A stretch of 64,000 nucleotides of DNA from Acinetobacter sp. ANC 4173 (GTDB lineage: Bacteria; Pseudomonadota; Gammaproteobacteria; Pseudomonadales; Moraxellaceae): NCBI RefSeq assembly GCF_004331255.1, contig NZ_SJOF01000001.1, positions 62,001 to 126,000 on the forward strand, written 5' to 3'. Below are positions 1-11,112 of the stretch, in pieces; position 1 is the first letter of the stretch; every line of letters begins with the position of its first letter. The notes beneath the pieces are model-generated. The model was not told where the DNA came from, searched no databases, and worked only from the letters and a program-made list of their open reading frames with translations. Both the position numbers and the translations under genes were made by a program.

Positions 1-553
1 CCAAAATGTCGGTCAGGTGCTCGGTGTTTTTCAGAATATGTTGATCTATCCAACGGGACTGCATTTCAAAAGGATGGTGATGGCAGGCAATTAAAATGGA
101 TTGCTCAGCATGAAGACTGAGAATTTGATCCAGTTGTTTGAGTTGTTCGGTATCAATCCAGCCATCAATTTTTCCTTTGACGGCACTATTGAGCAGCACC
201 AAACACCAATTTCCTATAGGAATAGCATGGACTTTGTTTTGTTGGTCATGAAATGGAAAGAATTCCTCACTATCATGGTTGCCGGGCACTTGGTAGTATT
301 GTAACCCCGTGGTTTGCATAAAGTCGAGATAGCGTTGATAGGTTTCAGACACAGGAATCTGCGCCAAATCACCTGTATGAATCAGCGCGTGTGCGTGTGG
401 ATATTCATGTTGAATTTGAGCTATCACACGATGAAAACTTTGCTCAGGATTCATATGCACAAATTCTAAATCATCCTGATTCATTAAATGTGTATCTGAA
501 ATTTGTATGATGGTCCAGCTTTGCTGTTGATCATGTGGTTGTTTTAAAGTCAT
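1..553 (-). CDS. cpdA: 3',5'-cyclic-AMP phosphodiesterase (metallophosphoesterase), 3' end cut by window edge
   Basis: Hydrolyses cAMP to AMP in the cytoplasm and so tunes cAMP signalling. About 184 codons are visible, starting from the ATG at 553 (MTLKQPHD). Calcineurin-type metal-binding motifs occur in the expected order: SDTHL near residue 23, GDLAQ near 67, PGNHD near 90 and a late CHHHP. It lies 10 bp downstream of nudF on the same strand, so the two are probably co-transcribed. cpdA, nudF and tolC also sit together in E. coli, which supports the call. The C-terminus lies beyond the left edge. The family is clear; cAMP as the substrate is inferred from motifs and neighbours. Confidence 0.9.
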   Translation of the reverse strand, partial: MTLKQPHDQQQSWTIIQISDTHLMNQDDLEFVHMNPEQSFHRVIAQIQHEYPHAHALIHTGDLAQIPVSETYQRYLDFMQTTGLQYYQVPGNHDSEEFFPFHDQQNKVHAIPIGNWCLVLLNSAVKGKIDGWIDTEQLKQLDQILSLHAEQSILIACHHHPFEMQSRWIDQHILKNTEHLTDIL

Positions 554-563
554 GTCCTTCCCC

Positions 564-1184
564 TTAGACATTCCTTATAGTTTTAATGTGTTGTTCTAAC
601 CATTGCAATGCCATAATGACAGGTGAATTTCTGAGCCGACCATTGGTCAGTAGACTACGTATATCAGCATAATTAAGAATATGTAATTGAATATTCTCGC
701 CTTCGTCAGCAACTCCGAATATTCCGCCTTGCTCAGGGAGTTCTGCTTCTGCACTATATAGATGAAAAAGTTCGGCGCATGCTCCAGCAGAAGGATAAAA
801 ACTGAATAGGTGCTGTAACTGTTGCAACTCACAGCCTGATTCTTCAAGGCTTTCACGTCGTATACAGCTTTCAGGCGATTCATCGCCATCGAGTACACCG
901 GCAATAATTTCAAGTTGCCATGGTGAATCTTGGTCATCCATTGCACCAATACGAAACTGTTCAATTAAAGCGAATTTTTGTTGATGATCATTATAAATTA
1001 AAACCCCTGCAGCTTCAGGACGTTGAATTAATTCCCGATGAATAACAGAGGTGTATTGGCTTTGTTGAAATAAACGATGTTTGAGACTGACTTTTTCAAC
1101 CTGAATAAAGCCGCGAAATAAATATTCTCGAGAAAGAATGTCTACTTCGTCGCTATTATACGTTGCTCGTTTAATAATATTCAT
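564..1184 (-). CDS. nudF: Nudix hydrolase, ADP-ribose pyrophosphatase
   Basis: Cleaves ADP-ribose and related sugar nucleotides to AMP and ribose 5-phosphate. The 206-aa protein has a full Nudix box at residues 96-118: G96, then E102, then RESLEESG, fitting G-x5-E-x7-RE-x2-EE-x-G. Its length is normal for NudF (E. coli about 209 aa). It is followed after 10 bp by cpdA. A perfect hairpin lies just before its start. The ribosome-binding site is weak (GAG about 8 nt upstream). The neighbouring cpdA and tolC repeat the E. coli arrangement. Other Nudix substrates cannot be excluded from sequence alone. Confidence 0.87.
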   Translation of the reverse strand: MNIIKRATYNSDEVDILSREYLFRGFIQVEKVSLKHRLFQQSQYTSVIHRELIQRPEAAGVLIYNDHQQKFALIEQFRIGAMDDQDSPWQLEIIAGVLDGDESPESCIRRESLEESGCELQQLQHLFSFYPSAGACAELFHLYSAEAELPEQGGIFGVADEGENIQLHILNYADIRSLLTNGRLRNSPVIMALQWLEQHIKTIRNV

Positions 1185-1195
1185 AAAGCTCGGTC

Positions 1196-1220
1196 AGGAT
1201 GAAAATGACTATTTCATCCT
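1196..1220. repeat. Perfect inverted repeat between thiC and nudF
   Basis: Nine-base perfect arms AGGATGAAA and TTTCATCCT enclose a 7-nt loop. The element lies in the 75-bp gap between thiC and nudF, about 11 bp upstream of the nudF start on the minus strand. No T-run follows on that strand, so it is not a simple terminator. It could be an mRNA processing or stability hairpin, or an operator. The function is unknown. Confidence 0.5.
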
Positions 1221-1259
1221 AACGGAGTTTTTTCTGAACACCAATATTTTTTTAGCTAA

Positions 1260-3185
<1,926 letters not shown>

Positions 3186-3268
3186 TCAAGCACGACCAAA
3201 ACTTGGCTGGTCTTCTGGTTTAAATTCTAGTAGTAAATTCACCAGATAGACGGAGGGCGACAGTTTTA

Positions 3269-3371
3269 GGGAGCGCTTGATTCCTACGCAGGTGTTAACC
3301 TGATCAGGTTCAACGGTACTTGTGCTCATGTTTAGAACTACACAATCTCAGCGAGGGATTACTCGCGCTCC
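3269..3371 (-). promoter_or_regulatory. TPP riboswitch (THI element) controlling thiC
   Basis: On the minus strand the conserved THI blocks appear in order: GCTGAGAT, then GTTGAACCTGATCAGGTTAA, then ACACCTGCGTAGGAA, closed by a terminal stem GGAGCGC/GCGCTCC. This is the known TPP aptamer layout. About 115 nt separate it from the thiC start. No strong intrinsic terminator is visible in that gap, so control may act on translation or through Rho. A plausible promoter (TTGCTG, then TATACA) lies upstream near 3416-3442, with a 15-bp spacer. Confidence 0.94.
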
Positions 3372-3499
3372 GTCAAGCTAGGACAAATGGTAGCATGCAA
3401 TCTGGGAAATGCCCATGTATATTTCATGACATTCGTCAGCAAGAAAAAGGACTTATTATTGGCGTGGCTTGTATGAAAAAGAATGAAAAATAGTGCAGA

Positions 3500-4570
3500 T
3501 TATTTTGCTGGTGCTAGACAAATGGCATCCCTGAAACAGTCACGAGGCGAACGTGTATTCAGCTCAGGTAGATCTAAAAATTGATCCAATTGTTTTAACG
3601 TCTGTAAATTGCTTTGCCCAGATTGTTTTTGCTGCGGGCTCAGTTGCACAGGCATTTGGGCGTTGCGTTGTTGTTCTGATAATTCTAAAAATTGCAGGAA
3701 GCGTTGTGCTTGCCAAGACAGATGGGAGTGTTTGAGTTTCGCCAGTTTTTTAATCTCAAAGAGACTGCTACTGTTAATGGCATTTTGATCGTTATAACTT
3801 TCTGAGACGGGAGAGTTATTCATGCCTTTAAATAAGAAATGCGTGTACATCTGTAAGAGATATTCTGCGTCATGTCGATAGCTACTGCGTGGATATTGTT
3901 GTAGATAATTTTCCCAGAATAAGGCGCGGATAACGATTTCTTGAGGGTCAATAGTAAGTGCGCCATCAAGAAAAGGTACTTGTGTATTTTGTTGTGCCAG
4001 TTCAGTCATAAAGGCTTTTTCTGCTTCGGGCATATATGGTGCAAAGACAATCGCTAAATATTGCGGGCTACGACGGTAAGCGAGCATTCCTTCGCCTTGG
4101 TCCATTAATTCAATATAGGCCTGTCCTTGATGCTTTATCAGATATTGGTCACGCAAAGAGAATTGTTCAAAATGACTTTGTTGAATGGTTGGGTGTTGTG
4201 CCATATCAAACGCATATTGCTCAAAAGCCAATTGCTGTTGGGGAGTGCGTTCCACTTGCAAAAAGTTGTCGTACATGGTGCCAGAAAGCTCCATCAACTC
4301 TTTTTGTTCACGCAGTTTCAAAAGGGGGAGGCAGACTTTTAAATCTTGATTAATTTCTTCGAGGGCAAAAGTAGTCCTTTGATTATTAATTTCTAACATA
4401 CTTTTTTTCAAGTTTTTGCACATTTCAGTTAAATCAACGGCAATTTCTTGTTGTTGCTTGGGCGGTTGTTCTTGAGCAACTTGAGATTCTGGTTGCTGGC
4501 AACCCAAAAGCAAGATGCTACACAACAAAGCAAAACAGGGTTTGAATAAAAGCATAAACTTGAATTTCAC
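3500..4570 (-). CDS. Predicted lipoprotein of unknown function
   Basis: The 356-aa protein begins with a hydrophobic signal peptide ending in the lipobox LLLGC, with C24 as the probable lipidated cysteine. The mature part is rich in Gln and Leu and looks mostly helical; the first segment after the cysteine is charged and Gln/Pro-rich. Most of the few cysteines are in the signal peptide, plus one pair close to the C-terminus (DCFRDAICL) that could form a disulfide. I do not recognise a family. It is divergent from tolC across about 230 bp. Envelope location follows from the lipobox; the function is unknown. Confidence 0.75.
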   Translation of the reverse strand: MKFKFMLLFKPCFALLCSILLLGCQQPESQVAQEQPPKQQQEIAVDLTEMCKNLKKSMLEINNQRTTFALEEINQDLKVCLPLLKLREQKELMELSGTMYDNFLQVERTPQQQLAFEQYAFDMAQHPTIQQSHFEQFSLRDQYLIKHQGQAYIELMDQGEGMLAYRRSPQYLAIVFAPYMPEAEKAFMTELAQQNTQVPFLDGALTIDPQEIVIRALFWENYLQQYPRSSYRHDAEYLLQMYTHFLFKGMNNSPVSESYNDQNAINSSSLFEIKKLAKLKHSHLSWQAQRFLQFLELSEQQRNAQMPVQLSPQQKQSGQSNLQTLKQLDQFLDLPELNTRSPRDCFRDAICLAPAK

Positions 4571-4804
4571 AGCTCTTAGAATGTAAATCTAAAAGATAAG
4601 CAGGGAGAAAGTCTTATTTTAAGCCGAAATATTGCTTTAGGTTTGTACTATTGTGAGGGAGTTTGGTTACTAAGCCAGAGCTGTTTTAGCCGATGATTAC
4701 GGTTAAAACCCGTGCAAAATTGCATTGATCACGTTAATTTAGCAGAGTTTGTAGGGTCTTATGACTGTACATACAATGTGAAACGGTTTGAATCAGGGAT
4801 AAGA

Positions 4805-6127
4805 ATGAAGAAACTTTGGTTGCTCGGTTTGTCTTTAAGCTTCTGCATGGCGAAAGCACATGCTTTGGATTTGGTACAAGCCTATACAAGGGCGCAACAG
4901 ACCGATCCAAATTGGCAAGCAAATAAGCTGCAATACGAAGCAGATCAGCTCAATTTAGGCATTGCCAAAGGCAATTTATTACCGACGATCACGATTTCGG
5001 CCAGTAGTACCCGAAAATCACAGCAGAATGTTGATACATCGCAATCTTCCTTAGAGATTCCTTCGGCCACCACCACTCATCAGGTTGCCGTTACTGCCCG
5101 ACAGCCTTTGTTTCGTTGGGATGCATGGGAAGGTTTTAAACAGGTCGAGACGTCGGTCAATTTAAGTGAAGTCACCTTAAAATTACAGCAACAACAGCAT
5201 ATTTTAACGGTGGCAGAAAGTTATTTTGATGTGTTGCGTCAGCAAAGTTTAACGCAAGCATATTTACAAGAAGAACAAGCTCTGTTGCAGCAATTGAATA
5301 TGATGAATGCCAAGTTGCGTGAAGGTTTGGTGGCTAAAAGTGATGTCAGTGAAGCGCAAGCACAGTATCAGAATGCACGAGCAAACCGTATTGCAACCCA
5401 AGTGCAATTGTTATTGGCACAAGAACAGTTACAACAATTGATCGGTCCTTATCGAGACAAGCTTGCGGTTATTCGGGATGATTTTATCTATCAAAAACCC
5501 CAGCCTGCTCAACTTGCCGCATGGGGAGATTTGGCCCGCAACCATAATTTAGAAATACAGCAAGCACGCTTACAACAACGCTATGCCGAAGATCAAAAAC
5601 GAGTGGAAAAAGCTGCACGCTATCCGCAGCTCGAAGCTGTCGGGACCTATGGTTATAATCAGCATCAGCCTTCAAGTGTGCTGTCAAATGACGGTCAATT
5701 TGACCAGATTGGCATTGAAATGAACTGGAATGCCTTTACGGGTGGACGAACACAGCGTTCTATTCAAAAAGCAGCGGTGAATGTGCGTAAATCTGAAGCA
5801 CAATTAGATGCTGCCATTCGTAAAGCGCAAACTGAGGTGAAGAAAGCGTATTATCAGGTGGAAACCGATCAAGCCAAACTCGAAGCACGGCAAGCCGCTA
5901 TGCAATCTTCCCAAGTGGTGTCAGAGGCCTCTCAGGCACAATATCAGGAAGGTTTAAAAACCATGGTCGACGTGTTGCTGGCACAGCGCAATGCATTTTC
6001 AACCAAACAAGACTATGTAAATGCTAAATATGACTATGTGTTGAATGTGTTGCGATTAAAAGCAGCCGTTGGACAATTGAATGAACAAGCGTTACAGCAA
6101 ATGAATGTCTGGTTGGTCGAAAAATAA
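4805..6127 (+). CDS. tolC: TolC-family outer membrane efflux protein
   Basis: Outer-membrane channel that pairs with periplasmic adaptors and inner-membrane pumps for drug efflux or type I secretion. I start it at the ATG at 4805 (MKKLWLLG), which opens a signal peptide ending near AHA-LDLVQAY; an earlier in-frame ATG at 4712 adds 31 residues before the signal sequence and is unlikely. The 440-aa product has the two repeated coiled-coil halves typical of the family, including AQAQYQNARANRIA and a later QAQYQEGLKTMVDVLLAQ, and is rich in Gln. It is shorter than E. coli TolC (493 aa). The nearby nudF and cpdA match the E. coli tolC locus. Which pump it serves is unknown. Confidence 0.92.
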   Translation: MKKLWLLGLSLSFCMAKAHALDLVQAYTRAQQTDPNWQANKLQYEADQLNLGIAKGNLLPTITISASSTRKSQQNVDTSQSSLEIPSATTTHQVAVTARQPLFRWDAWEGFKQVETSVNLSEVTLKLQQQQHILTVAESYFDVLRQQSLTQAYLQEEQALLQQLNMMNAKLREGLVAKSDVSEAQAQYQNARANRIATQVQLLLAQEQLQQLIGPYRDKLAVIRDDFIYQKPQPAQLAAWGDLARNHNLEIQQARLQQRYAEDQKRVEKAARYPQLEAVGTYGYNQHQPSSVLSNDGQFDQIGIEMNWNAFTGGRTQRSIQKAAVNVRKSEAQLDAAIRKAQTEVKKAYYQVETDQAKLEARQAAMQSSQVVSEASQAQYQEGLKTMVDVLLAQRNAFSTKQDYVNAKYDYVLNVLRLKAAVGQLNEQALQQMNVWLVEK

Positions 6128-6235
6128 TGAGAAACACTGGTGTTGATTTTCTGTTGTCATGAAATGTTCATAATAGGTATGCTTTAATATTGAGCGAAAG
6201 CGTTTGTCTTTAACCGCTGTTGTGGAGTGTTGATT

Positions 6236-6958
6236 TTGAGTCCAAGTAACCCTGTTTTAAACCATCATATTTCTTCACAATTTAATGAAGATTTGCAGGC
6301 TGTAAATACCAAGTTTATGACCATGGGTGGCTTGGTTGAACAACAAGTGGCAAATGCAATCCACGCTTTACTTGATACAGATGCGAACTTAGCCATTGAT
6401 GTGCAATATCAAGACAATACCGTCAATCGTTATGAGCGTGAAATTGATGAAGCCCTGACGTTAATTTTAGCGCGTCGTCATCCAGCAGCGATTGATTTAC
6501 GTATGGTGATTGCCATGAGTAAAGCCAATACCGATTTAGAACGTATTGGGGATGAAGCGGCAAAAATCGCCCGCATTGCACAGAGCCTTTGTGAAGAAGG
6601 CGGTTCACCGCGCGGTTATATGGAAACCCGTCATATCGGCAATCAAGTCCGTGTCATGATTCATGATGCCTTGGATGCCTTTGCACGTTTAGATGTGGAT
6701 CAGGCGTTACGAGTTATGTTGGCGGATGCAGATATTGACCGTGAATACCAGTCGGCAACGCGTACCTTAATGACTTATATGATTGAAGATCCACGTCATA
6801 TTTCTCGTGTGATTAACGTGATGTGGGTTTTGCGTTCTTTAGAGCGTATTGGTGATCATGCCCGCAATATTTCTGAGCAAGTAATTTATATGGTCAAAGG
6901 TTTAGATGTTCGGCACACCAGTGTGGCTGAAATTGAAGAAAAAGTTCAAGAGCGTTAA
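6236..6958 (+). CDS. phoU: Phosphate signalling protein PhoU
   Basis: Negative regulator linking the PstSCAB phosphate transporter to the PhoR-PhoB two-component system; cytoplasmic and peripheral to the membrane. It has the two three-helix PhoU repeats, each with a metal-binding E/DxxxD signature (TDLERIGDEAAKIAR in the first, RSLERIGDHARNISE in the second). GTG (6227), TTG (6230) and TTG (6236) are all possible starts. GGAG at 6223-6226 is correctly spaced only for TTG 6236, giving 240 aa. No pst or pho genes are adjacent. A strong terminator follows. Confidence 0.95.
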   Translation: MSPSNPVLNHHISSQFNEDLQAVNTKFMTMGGLVEQQVANAIHALLDTDANLAIDVQYQDNTVNRYEREIDEALTLILARRHPAAIDLRMVIAMSKANTDLERIGDEAAKIARIAQSLCEEGGSPRGYMETRHIGNQVRVMIHDALDAFARLDVDQALRVMLADADIDREYQSATRTLMTYMIEDPRHISRVINVMWVLRSLERIGDHARNISEQVIYMVKGLDVRHTSVAEIEEKVQER

Positions 6959-7005
6959 GTTTTACTTCATATTAAAGTAATTCAATCGTTTAGTCGCGAG
7001 TTGCT

Positions 7006-7040
7006 AAAGACTTATGTAGAACCTACATAAGTCTTTTTTA
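7006..7040 (+). terminator. Intrinsic terminator after phoU
   Basis: A perfect 14-bp stem, AAAGACTTATGTAG with CTACATAAGTCTTT, a 3-nt loop and a following T-run. It lies about 50 bp after the phoU stop. The stem begins with A residues, so it could also work on the minus strand. Confidence 0.82.
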
Positions 7041-7075
7041 TTGTATTCAGGGTGACCGAAGTTGCAGAGCAAGTT

Positions 7076-7164
7076 AAAAAAAATCCCAGATTTTGGGGGA
7101 AATCTGGGAATAAAATAAATAGGGGGATATTATTTTAATATTCAGAGATGTCTCCATCTCTATA
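7076..7164 (-). ncRNA. Candidate small RNA in the phoU-yggX gap
   Basis: The 430-bp gap has no credible gene but does have the parts of a minus-strand small RNA. A perfect -10 (TATAAT, complement of 7171-7176) is followed by a 7-bp hairpin AGAGATG-GAGA-CATCTCT (7145-7162) with a GNRA-type loop. An unpaired A/U-rich stretch comes next, then a 10-bp hairpin (7084-7109) followed by a run of eight T on the minus strand. The predicted transcript is about 85 nt. No good -35 is visible. 5' hairpin, A/U-rich middle and terminator is a usual layout for Hfq-type sRNAs. Identity is inferred; no known family is recognised. Confidence 0.42.
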
Positions 7165-7334
7165 ATTGTCATTATAGTGAGATGCTGCACATGACTCATG
7201 TAGGATATTGTGTGCAAATGTAGCCTTATTTATGAATATGTAGTTTTTTATATCTCAAACCTTGAAATCAAATAAGCCATCCCAAAGCTTAATTTTAATA
7301 TTGAAGAGTCTGATAAAATTCAATGATATAAGGT

Positions 7335-7364
7335 AAAAAGACCAGCTCAATTGGCTGGTCTTTT
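7335..7364 (-). terminator. Intrinsic terminator after argH-yggX
   Basis: An 11-bp stem AAAAGACCAGC/GCTGGTCTTTT with a 7-nt loop. On the minus strand it lies just downstream of the yggX stop and ends in T residues. It is symmetrical enough to work on both strands. Confidence 0.8.
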
Positions 7365-7386
7365 CATTTTTAAAGGTTCAAAATGC

Positions 7387-7659
7387 TTAAGCTTCTGGTT
7401 TCCAGCCTTCGGCAGTTTCAATACTGCTGTCATTGCTAAAAAACTTCTCACGCTGTTCTTCTAAAAACTTCTTGGCTTCAGGTTCAAACACATTTAAACG
7501 CTTTTCATTGATTAGCGTTGTTTGGTGTTTTAACCATTCTTGCCATGCTTGTTTAGAAATATTGTTGAAGAACTCTTCGCCTTTGACACCAGGAAATGGC
7601 GCAAAGTCTAAGCCTTCCATCTCTTTTTGATACTTACGGCAGAATATTTGTCGAGACAT
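7387..7659 (-). CDS. yggX: YggX family probable Fe(II) trafficking / oxidative-damage protection protein
   Basis: A 90-aa cytoplasmic protein with the family's typical N-terminus ([18 protein letters not shown]), including the conserved C7, followed by FAPFPG and the helical [14 protein letters not shown] segment. Known members protect iron-sulfur clusters and are regulated by oxidative stress in enteric bacteria; whether they traffic iron directly is inference in the literature. It is 11 bp downstream of argH on the same strand, so it is probably the last gene of an argH-yggX transcript ending at the terminator at 7335-7364. Confidence 0.92.
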   Translation of the reverse strand: MSRQIFCRKYQKEMEGLDFAPFPGVKGEEFFNNISKQAWQEWLKHQTTLINEKRLNVFEPEAKKFLEEQREKFFSNDSSIETAEGWKPEA

Positions 7660-7670
7660 GGTGAACCTTC

Positions 7671-9101
7671 TTAAGCGTAAAGTTTTTCTAAACGAACATG
7701 GGCGCGAGCAATCGCAGCTTCGACTTGCGCGGGTGCGGTACCACCAATGTGGTTACGTGCATTCACTGATGCTTCTAAAGTGAGTGCTTTTTCAAAAACA
7801 TCGGCTTGAATGAGGTCGGAGAACTGTTGAAGTTGCTCAAGTGTCAATTCAGATAAATCTTTTCCTTCTTGTACCCCTAGTGCAACGGCTTTACCGACAA
7901 TTTCGTGCGCATCACGGAATGCCACGCCATTTTTCACAAGGTAGTCTGCTAAGTCAGTCGCAGTTGAGAAACCGCGAAGAGCTGCTTCACGCATAATCTC
8001 AATGTTTGGAACCAATGCAGGAATCATGTCAGCAAATGCCATGAGTGAACCACGTACGGTATCAATCGCGTCAAATAAAGGTTCTTTATCTTCCTGATTG
8101 TCTTTGTTATATGCCAAAGGTTGACCTTTCATGAGGGTCAGCAAGCTCATTAAGTCGCCATACACACGACCTGTTTTGCCACGAACCAATTCAGGCACAT
8201 CTGGGTTTTTCTTCTGCGGCATAATGGAAGAGCCTGTACAGAAGCGGTCAGGAATGTTGACGAATTTGAACTGAGCAGAAGTCCATAAAATCAATTCTTC
8301 TGACATACGAGATAAGTGCATCATAATCAGTGATGCTGCAGCGTTGAATTCAATTCCGAAATCACGATCCGAGACGGCATCAAGTGAGTTTTCAGAAACA
8401 GCTTCAAAACCAAGTAATTCAGCCGTATAAGCACGGTCGATTGGGTAAGTTGTTCCTGCAAGTGCAGCCGAACCCAACGGCATACGATTCACACGTTTAC
8501 GGCAGTCAATTAAACGCTCAGAGTCACGCACCAACATTTCAAACCATGCCAATAAGTGATGCCCAAAAGTCACGGGTTGAGCCGTTTGTAGATGGGTAAA
8601 GCCCGGCATAATTGTGCCCGTATTTTTTACGGCTAAAGACAGAATGCCTTTTTGCAGTTTAGCCAAGAGTTCTAAAATGGCATCAATTTCATCACGCACA
8701 TAAAGACGAATATCGGTGGCAACTTGGTCATTACGGCTACGACCTGTATGTAGTTTTTTACCTGCAATACCAATACGTTGTGTCAAACGCGACTCAATGT
8801 TCATATGCACATCTTCTAAGTCGATACGCCATTCAAATTGACCAGCTTCAATTTCGGCCTGAATGGTACGGAGACCTTCGGTAATGGCATCGCGTTCAGA
8901 TTCAGTTAGTACCCCAACTTTTGCTAACATAGTTGCATGGGCAATTGAGCCTGCAATATCTTGTTTATAAAAGCGTTGGTCAAATTGCACAGATGCGGTA
9001 AATTCTGCAACAAACGCGTCAGTCGCTTCAGTAAAACGACCGCCCCACATGCCAGAAGTCTGGGCTTGTGACGGATTAGAGGAATTAGAAGATGTGGTCA
9101 T
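7671..9101 (-). CDS. argH: Argininosuccinate lyase
   Basis: Catalyses the last step of arginine biosynthesis, splitting argininosuccinate into arginine and fumarate. The 476-aa protein carries the fumarase/aspartase signature [11 protein letters not shown] at residues 290-300, with the flexible catalytic-serine loop, and also HTGRSRNDQ (118-126) and TxLQTAQP near 170. An N-terminal tail of about 15 Ser/Asn/Gln-rich residues precedes the conserved MWGGRF. The start codon overlaps the start of the divergent histidine-kinase gene by 10 bp. argH next to fimS(algZ)-algR-hemCD is the same order as in Pseudomonas. Confidence 0.97.
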   Translation of the reverse strand: MTTSSNSSNPSQAQTSGMWGGRFTEATDAFVAEFTASVQFDQRFYKQDIAGSIAHATMLAKVGVLTESERDAITEGLRTIQAEIEAGQFEWRIDLEDVHMNIESRLTQRIGIAGKKLHTGRSRNDQVATDIRLYVRDEIDAILELLAKLQKGILSLAVKNTGTIMPGFTHLQTAQPVTFGHHLLAWFEMLVRDSERLIDCRKRVNRMPLGSAALAGTTYPIDRAYTAELLGFEAVSENSLDAVSDRDFGIEFNAAASLIMMHLSRMSEELILWTSAQFKFVNIPDRFCTGSSIMPQKKNPDVPELVRGKTGRVYGDLMSLLTLMKGQPLAYNKDNQEDKEPLFDAIDTVRGSLMAFADMIPALVPNIEIMREAALRGFSTATDLADYLVKNGVAFRDAHEIVGKAVALGVQEGKDLSELTLEQLQQFSDLIQADVFEKALTLEASVNARNHIGGTAPAQVEAAIARAHVRLEKLYA

Positions 9102-10213
9102 GTCGGCTCAGTAAAATAAAAAATCGGCAAATTAAACAGAGTATAGCAAATTCAAAAGCAGTTGCCGAAGCCCCAGCATCCTATTCTTATTTTTTTAGTA
9201 CGGCGGGACGCTGGCAAAATTTAGTCGAGCTGTGTATTGCAGGCAATATTTTAGCTATTTTGTTGGCTTTGGCCGAAGCTCATTCATGGCAAGCCTTGAG
9301 TGGAACCCAAGTGCTGTTGTTTATGCTGTATATCAATTGGGTGTTGCTGTGCTTTACGGCAATTGTTGAGCGTCTACAGCCGCGCCTAGAACATTGGGGT
9401 TTGGTTTCAATGTTGCTGTTGGGGTTTGTGATCTTACAAAGCACCATTTTTTGTACCAGCTTGATTCTCAATATTTTTGTTTTTTTTGGGCAAAACTTTA
9501 GCTTTAAAGGTTTGGATCTTTCGACAGCATTACACGGTGTGGTGCTGCATTTGAGTTATGGGGGATTGCTGGGAGCATTTTGCTTTCGATATCTGTATAT
9601 CCGAGAACAATGGATGCGACAGCAACATAGTGAACTGCATGCACGTATTCAGGCGATGCAAGCCCGAATTCATCCGCATTTTTTATTCAATAGCTTAAAT
9701 AGCGCCATCAGTTTAATTGTTGTTGATCCTGATAAAGCCGAGCAAATGCTGTTAGATTTATCGCGTTTATTTCGTGCCAGTTTCCAAGAATTAAAGCTGG
9801 TGAAGTTGCAAGATGAAATTGAATTGTGCCAACGCTATTTAGCGATTGAGCAGATTCGCCTAGGAAATCGATTACAGGTCGAGTGGAAATTTGTGCATCC
9901 TGAATTATTTTCACAGGTCCAAATCCCGTTGCTCACTTTGCAACCTTTGCTAGAAAATAGTATTTTTCATGGGGTTGAGAGGACGTTATCAACCAGTATA
10001 GTGAGTGTATTGGTCGAAATTACACAAAATCAAGTCAATATCGTCATTACAAACCCGTACACACAGGATAAAATAAATTTACGACAAGGACATGGTATTG
10101 CCATTGATAATGTAAAACAGCGTCTCATGGCGTATTATGGGCGCGCAGTCATCTTCCGAACTTTTGCAGGGGATGGGATGTATACCACTGTGGTGCAATA
10201 CCCGTATAAATAA
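9092..10213 (+). CDS. fimS: LytS/AlgZ-type sensor histidine kinase (FimS)
   Basis: Inner-membrane sensor kinase paired with the AlgR regulator that follows; in Pseudomonas this pair controls twitching motility and alginate. The 373-aa protein has about four membrane segments between residues 45 and 170, then the His_kinase domain [12 protein letters not shown] (probable phospho-acceptor H196) and the N-box [12 protein letters not shown]. The start at 9092 is supported by GAGGA eight bases upstream, although both lie inside the opposite argH reading frame. It lacks a classical HisKA domain, as usual for this family. The signal sensed is unknown. Confidence 0.9.
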   Translation: MWSCRLSKIKNRQIKQSIANSKAVAEAPASYSYFFSTAGRWQNLVELCIAGNILAILLALAEAHSWQALSGTQVLLFMLYINWVLLCFTAIVERLQPRLEHWGLVSMLLLGFVILQSTIFCTSLILNIFVFFGQNFSFKGLDLSTALHGVVLHLSYGGLLGAFCFRYLYIREQWMRQQHSELHARIQAMQARIHPHFLFNSLNSAISLIVVDPDKAEQMLLDLSRLFRASFQELKLVKLQDEIELCQRYLAIEQIRLGNRLQVEWKFVHPELFSQVQIPLLTLQPLLENSIFHGVERTLSTSIVSVLVEITQNQVNIVITNPYTQDKINLRQGHGIAIDNVKQRLMAYYGRAVIFRTFAGDGMYTTVVQYPYK

Positions 10214-10269
10214 AACAGTGGCGGTTAACTTATAAAAATAATCCACGTTAACTGAACGAAGGAGAAATA

Positions 10270-11007
10270 ATGGACATCCTGATTTGTGATGATGAGCCAC
10301 TTGCAGTAGAGCGTTTATCCAGATTAGTCACGCAAATGGGGCATCAGGTTATTGCAACAGCGGCTTATGGTCAGCAAGCAATTGAAATGGTGCAATTTTA
10401 TCAACCCGATGTGGTGCTTTTAGATATACAAATGCCAGAAATGGATGGTTTAACCTGTGCGCAATATTTGCGTCAGATGGAGCCATCACCAGCCATCGTA
10501 TTTTGTACGGCTTACGACCAACACGCCTTGGATGCGTTTAAATCGCATGCCGAGGGCTATTTGCTAAAACCGATTATGCAACAGGAATTGCAACAGGTTT
10601 TAGACCAACTGACCAAACTCACGCAAGCGCAAATGAGTAACCTAAAACAAAAAGAAGATATGGATAATCAAGCACAACGCCATCAAATTGCGGCGAAGAC
10701 CTATCGTGGGGTAGAACTGGTTCCCATAGAAAATATTTTTTATTTTTTAGCGGATCAAAAATATGTCACGGTACGTCATAAAAATGGCAGTGTACTGATT
10801 GATGAGACTCTGAAGGACTTAGAGCTGGAATTTGGTGAACAGTTTATTCGTATTCATCGCAATGCTTTGGTTTCGGTGCATTATCTTGAAGGACTAGAAG
10901 TGATTAACTCTGGACAATACCAAGTGCGTTGCCGTGAATTGGACGAGCGTTTATCTGTGAGTCGACGTCATTTACCAAATTTACGCGAACGAATTCATAA
11001 ACTTTGA
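10270..11007 (+). CDS. algR: AlgR-type LytTR response regulator
   Basis: The 245-aa protein has an N-terminal receiver domain with acidic D7/D8, phospho-acceptor D52 (VVLLDIQMPEMDG) and the LKPI lysine near 106, then a LytTR DNA-binding domain from about residue 140 with NIFYFLADQKYVTV and the RIHRNALVSVHYL core. It follows fimS with a 56-bp gap and a GGAG-type ribosome-binding site. It probably acts as the output of the FimS kinase. Targets cannot be read from this window. hemC follows, as in Pseudomonas aeruginosa. Confidence 0.93.
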   Translation: MDILICDDEPLAVERLSRLVTQMGHQVIATAAYGQQAIEMVQFYQPDVVLLDIQMPEMDGLTCAQYLRQMEPSPAIVFCTAYDQHALDAFKSHAEGYLLKPIMQQELQQVLDQLTKLTQAQMSNLKQKEDMDNQAQRHQIAAKTYRGVELVPIENIFYFLADQKYVTVRHKNGSVLIDETLKDLELEFGEQFIRIHRNALVSVHYLEGLEVINSGQYQVRCRELDERLSVSRRHLPNLRERIHKL

Positions 11008-11112
11008 AGCCAAATGGATGATTTCATGCAGTGAGCTGGTAATTCTGCTTGTATTTTAAAGTCAGCCAGTTAAGTTTAGAATAACTGACCTTATTCAATG
11101 TATCTAAAATTT

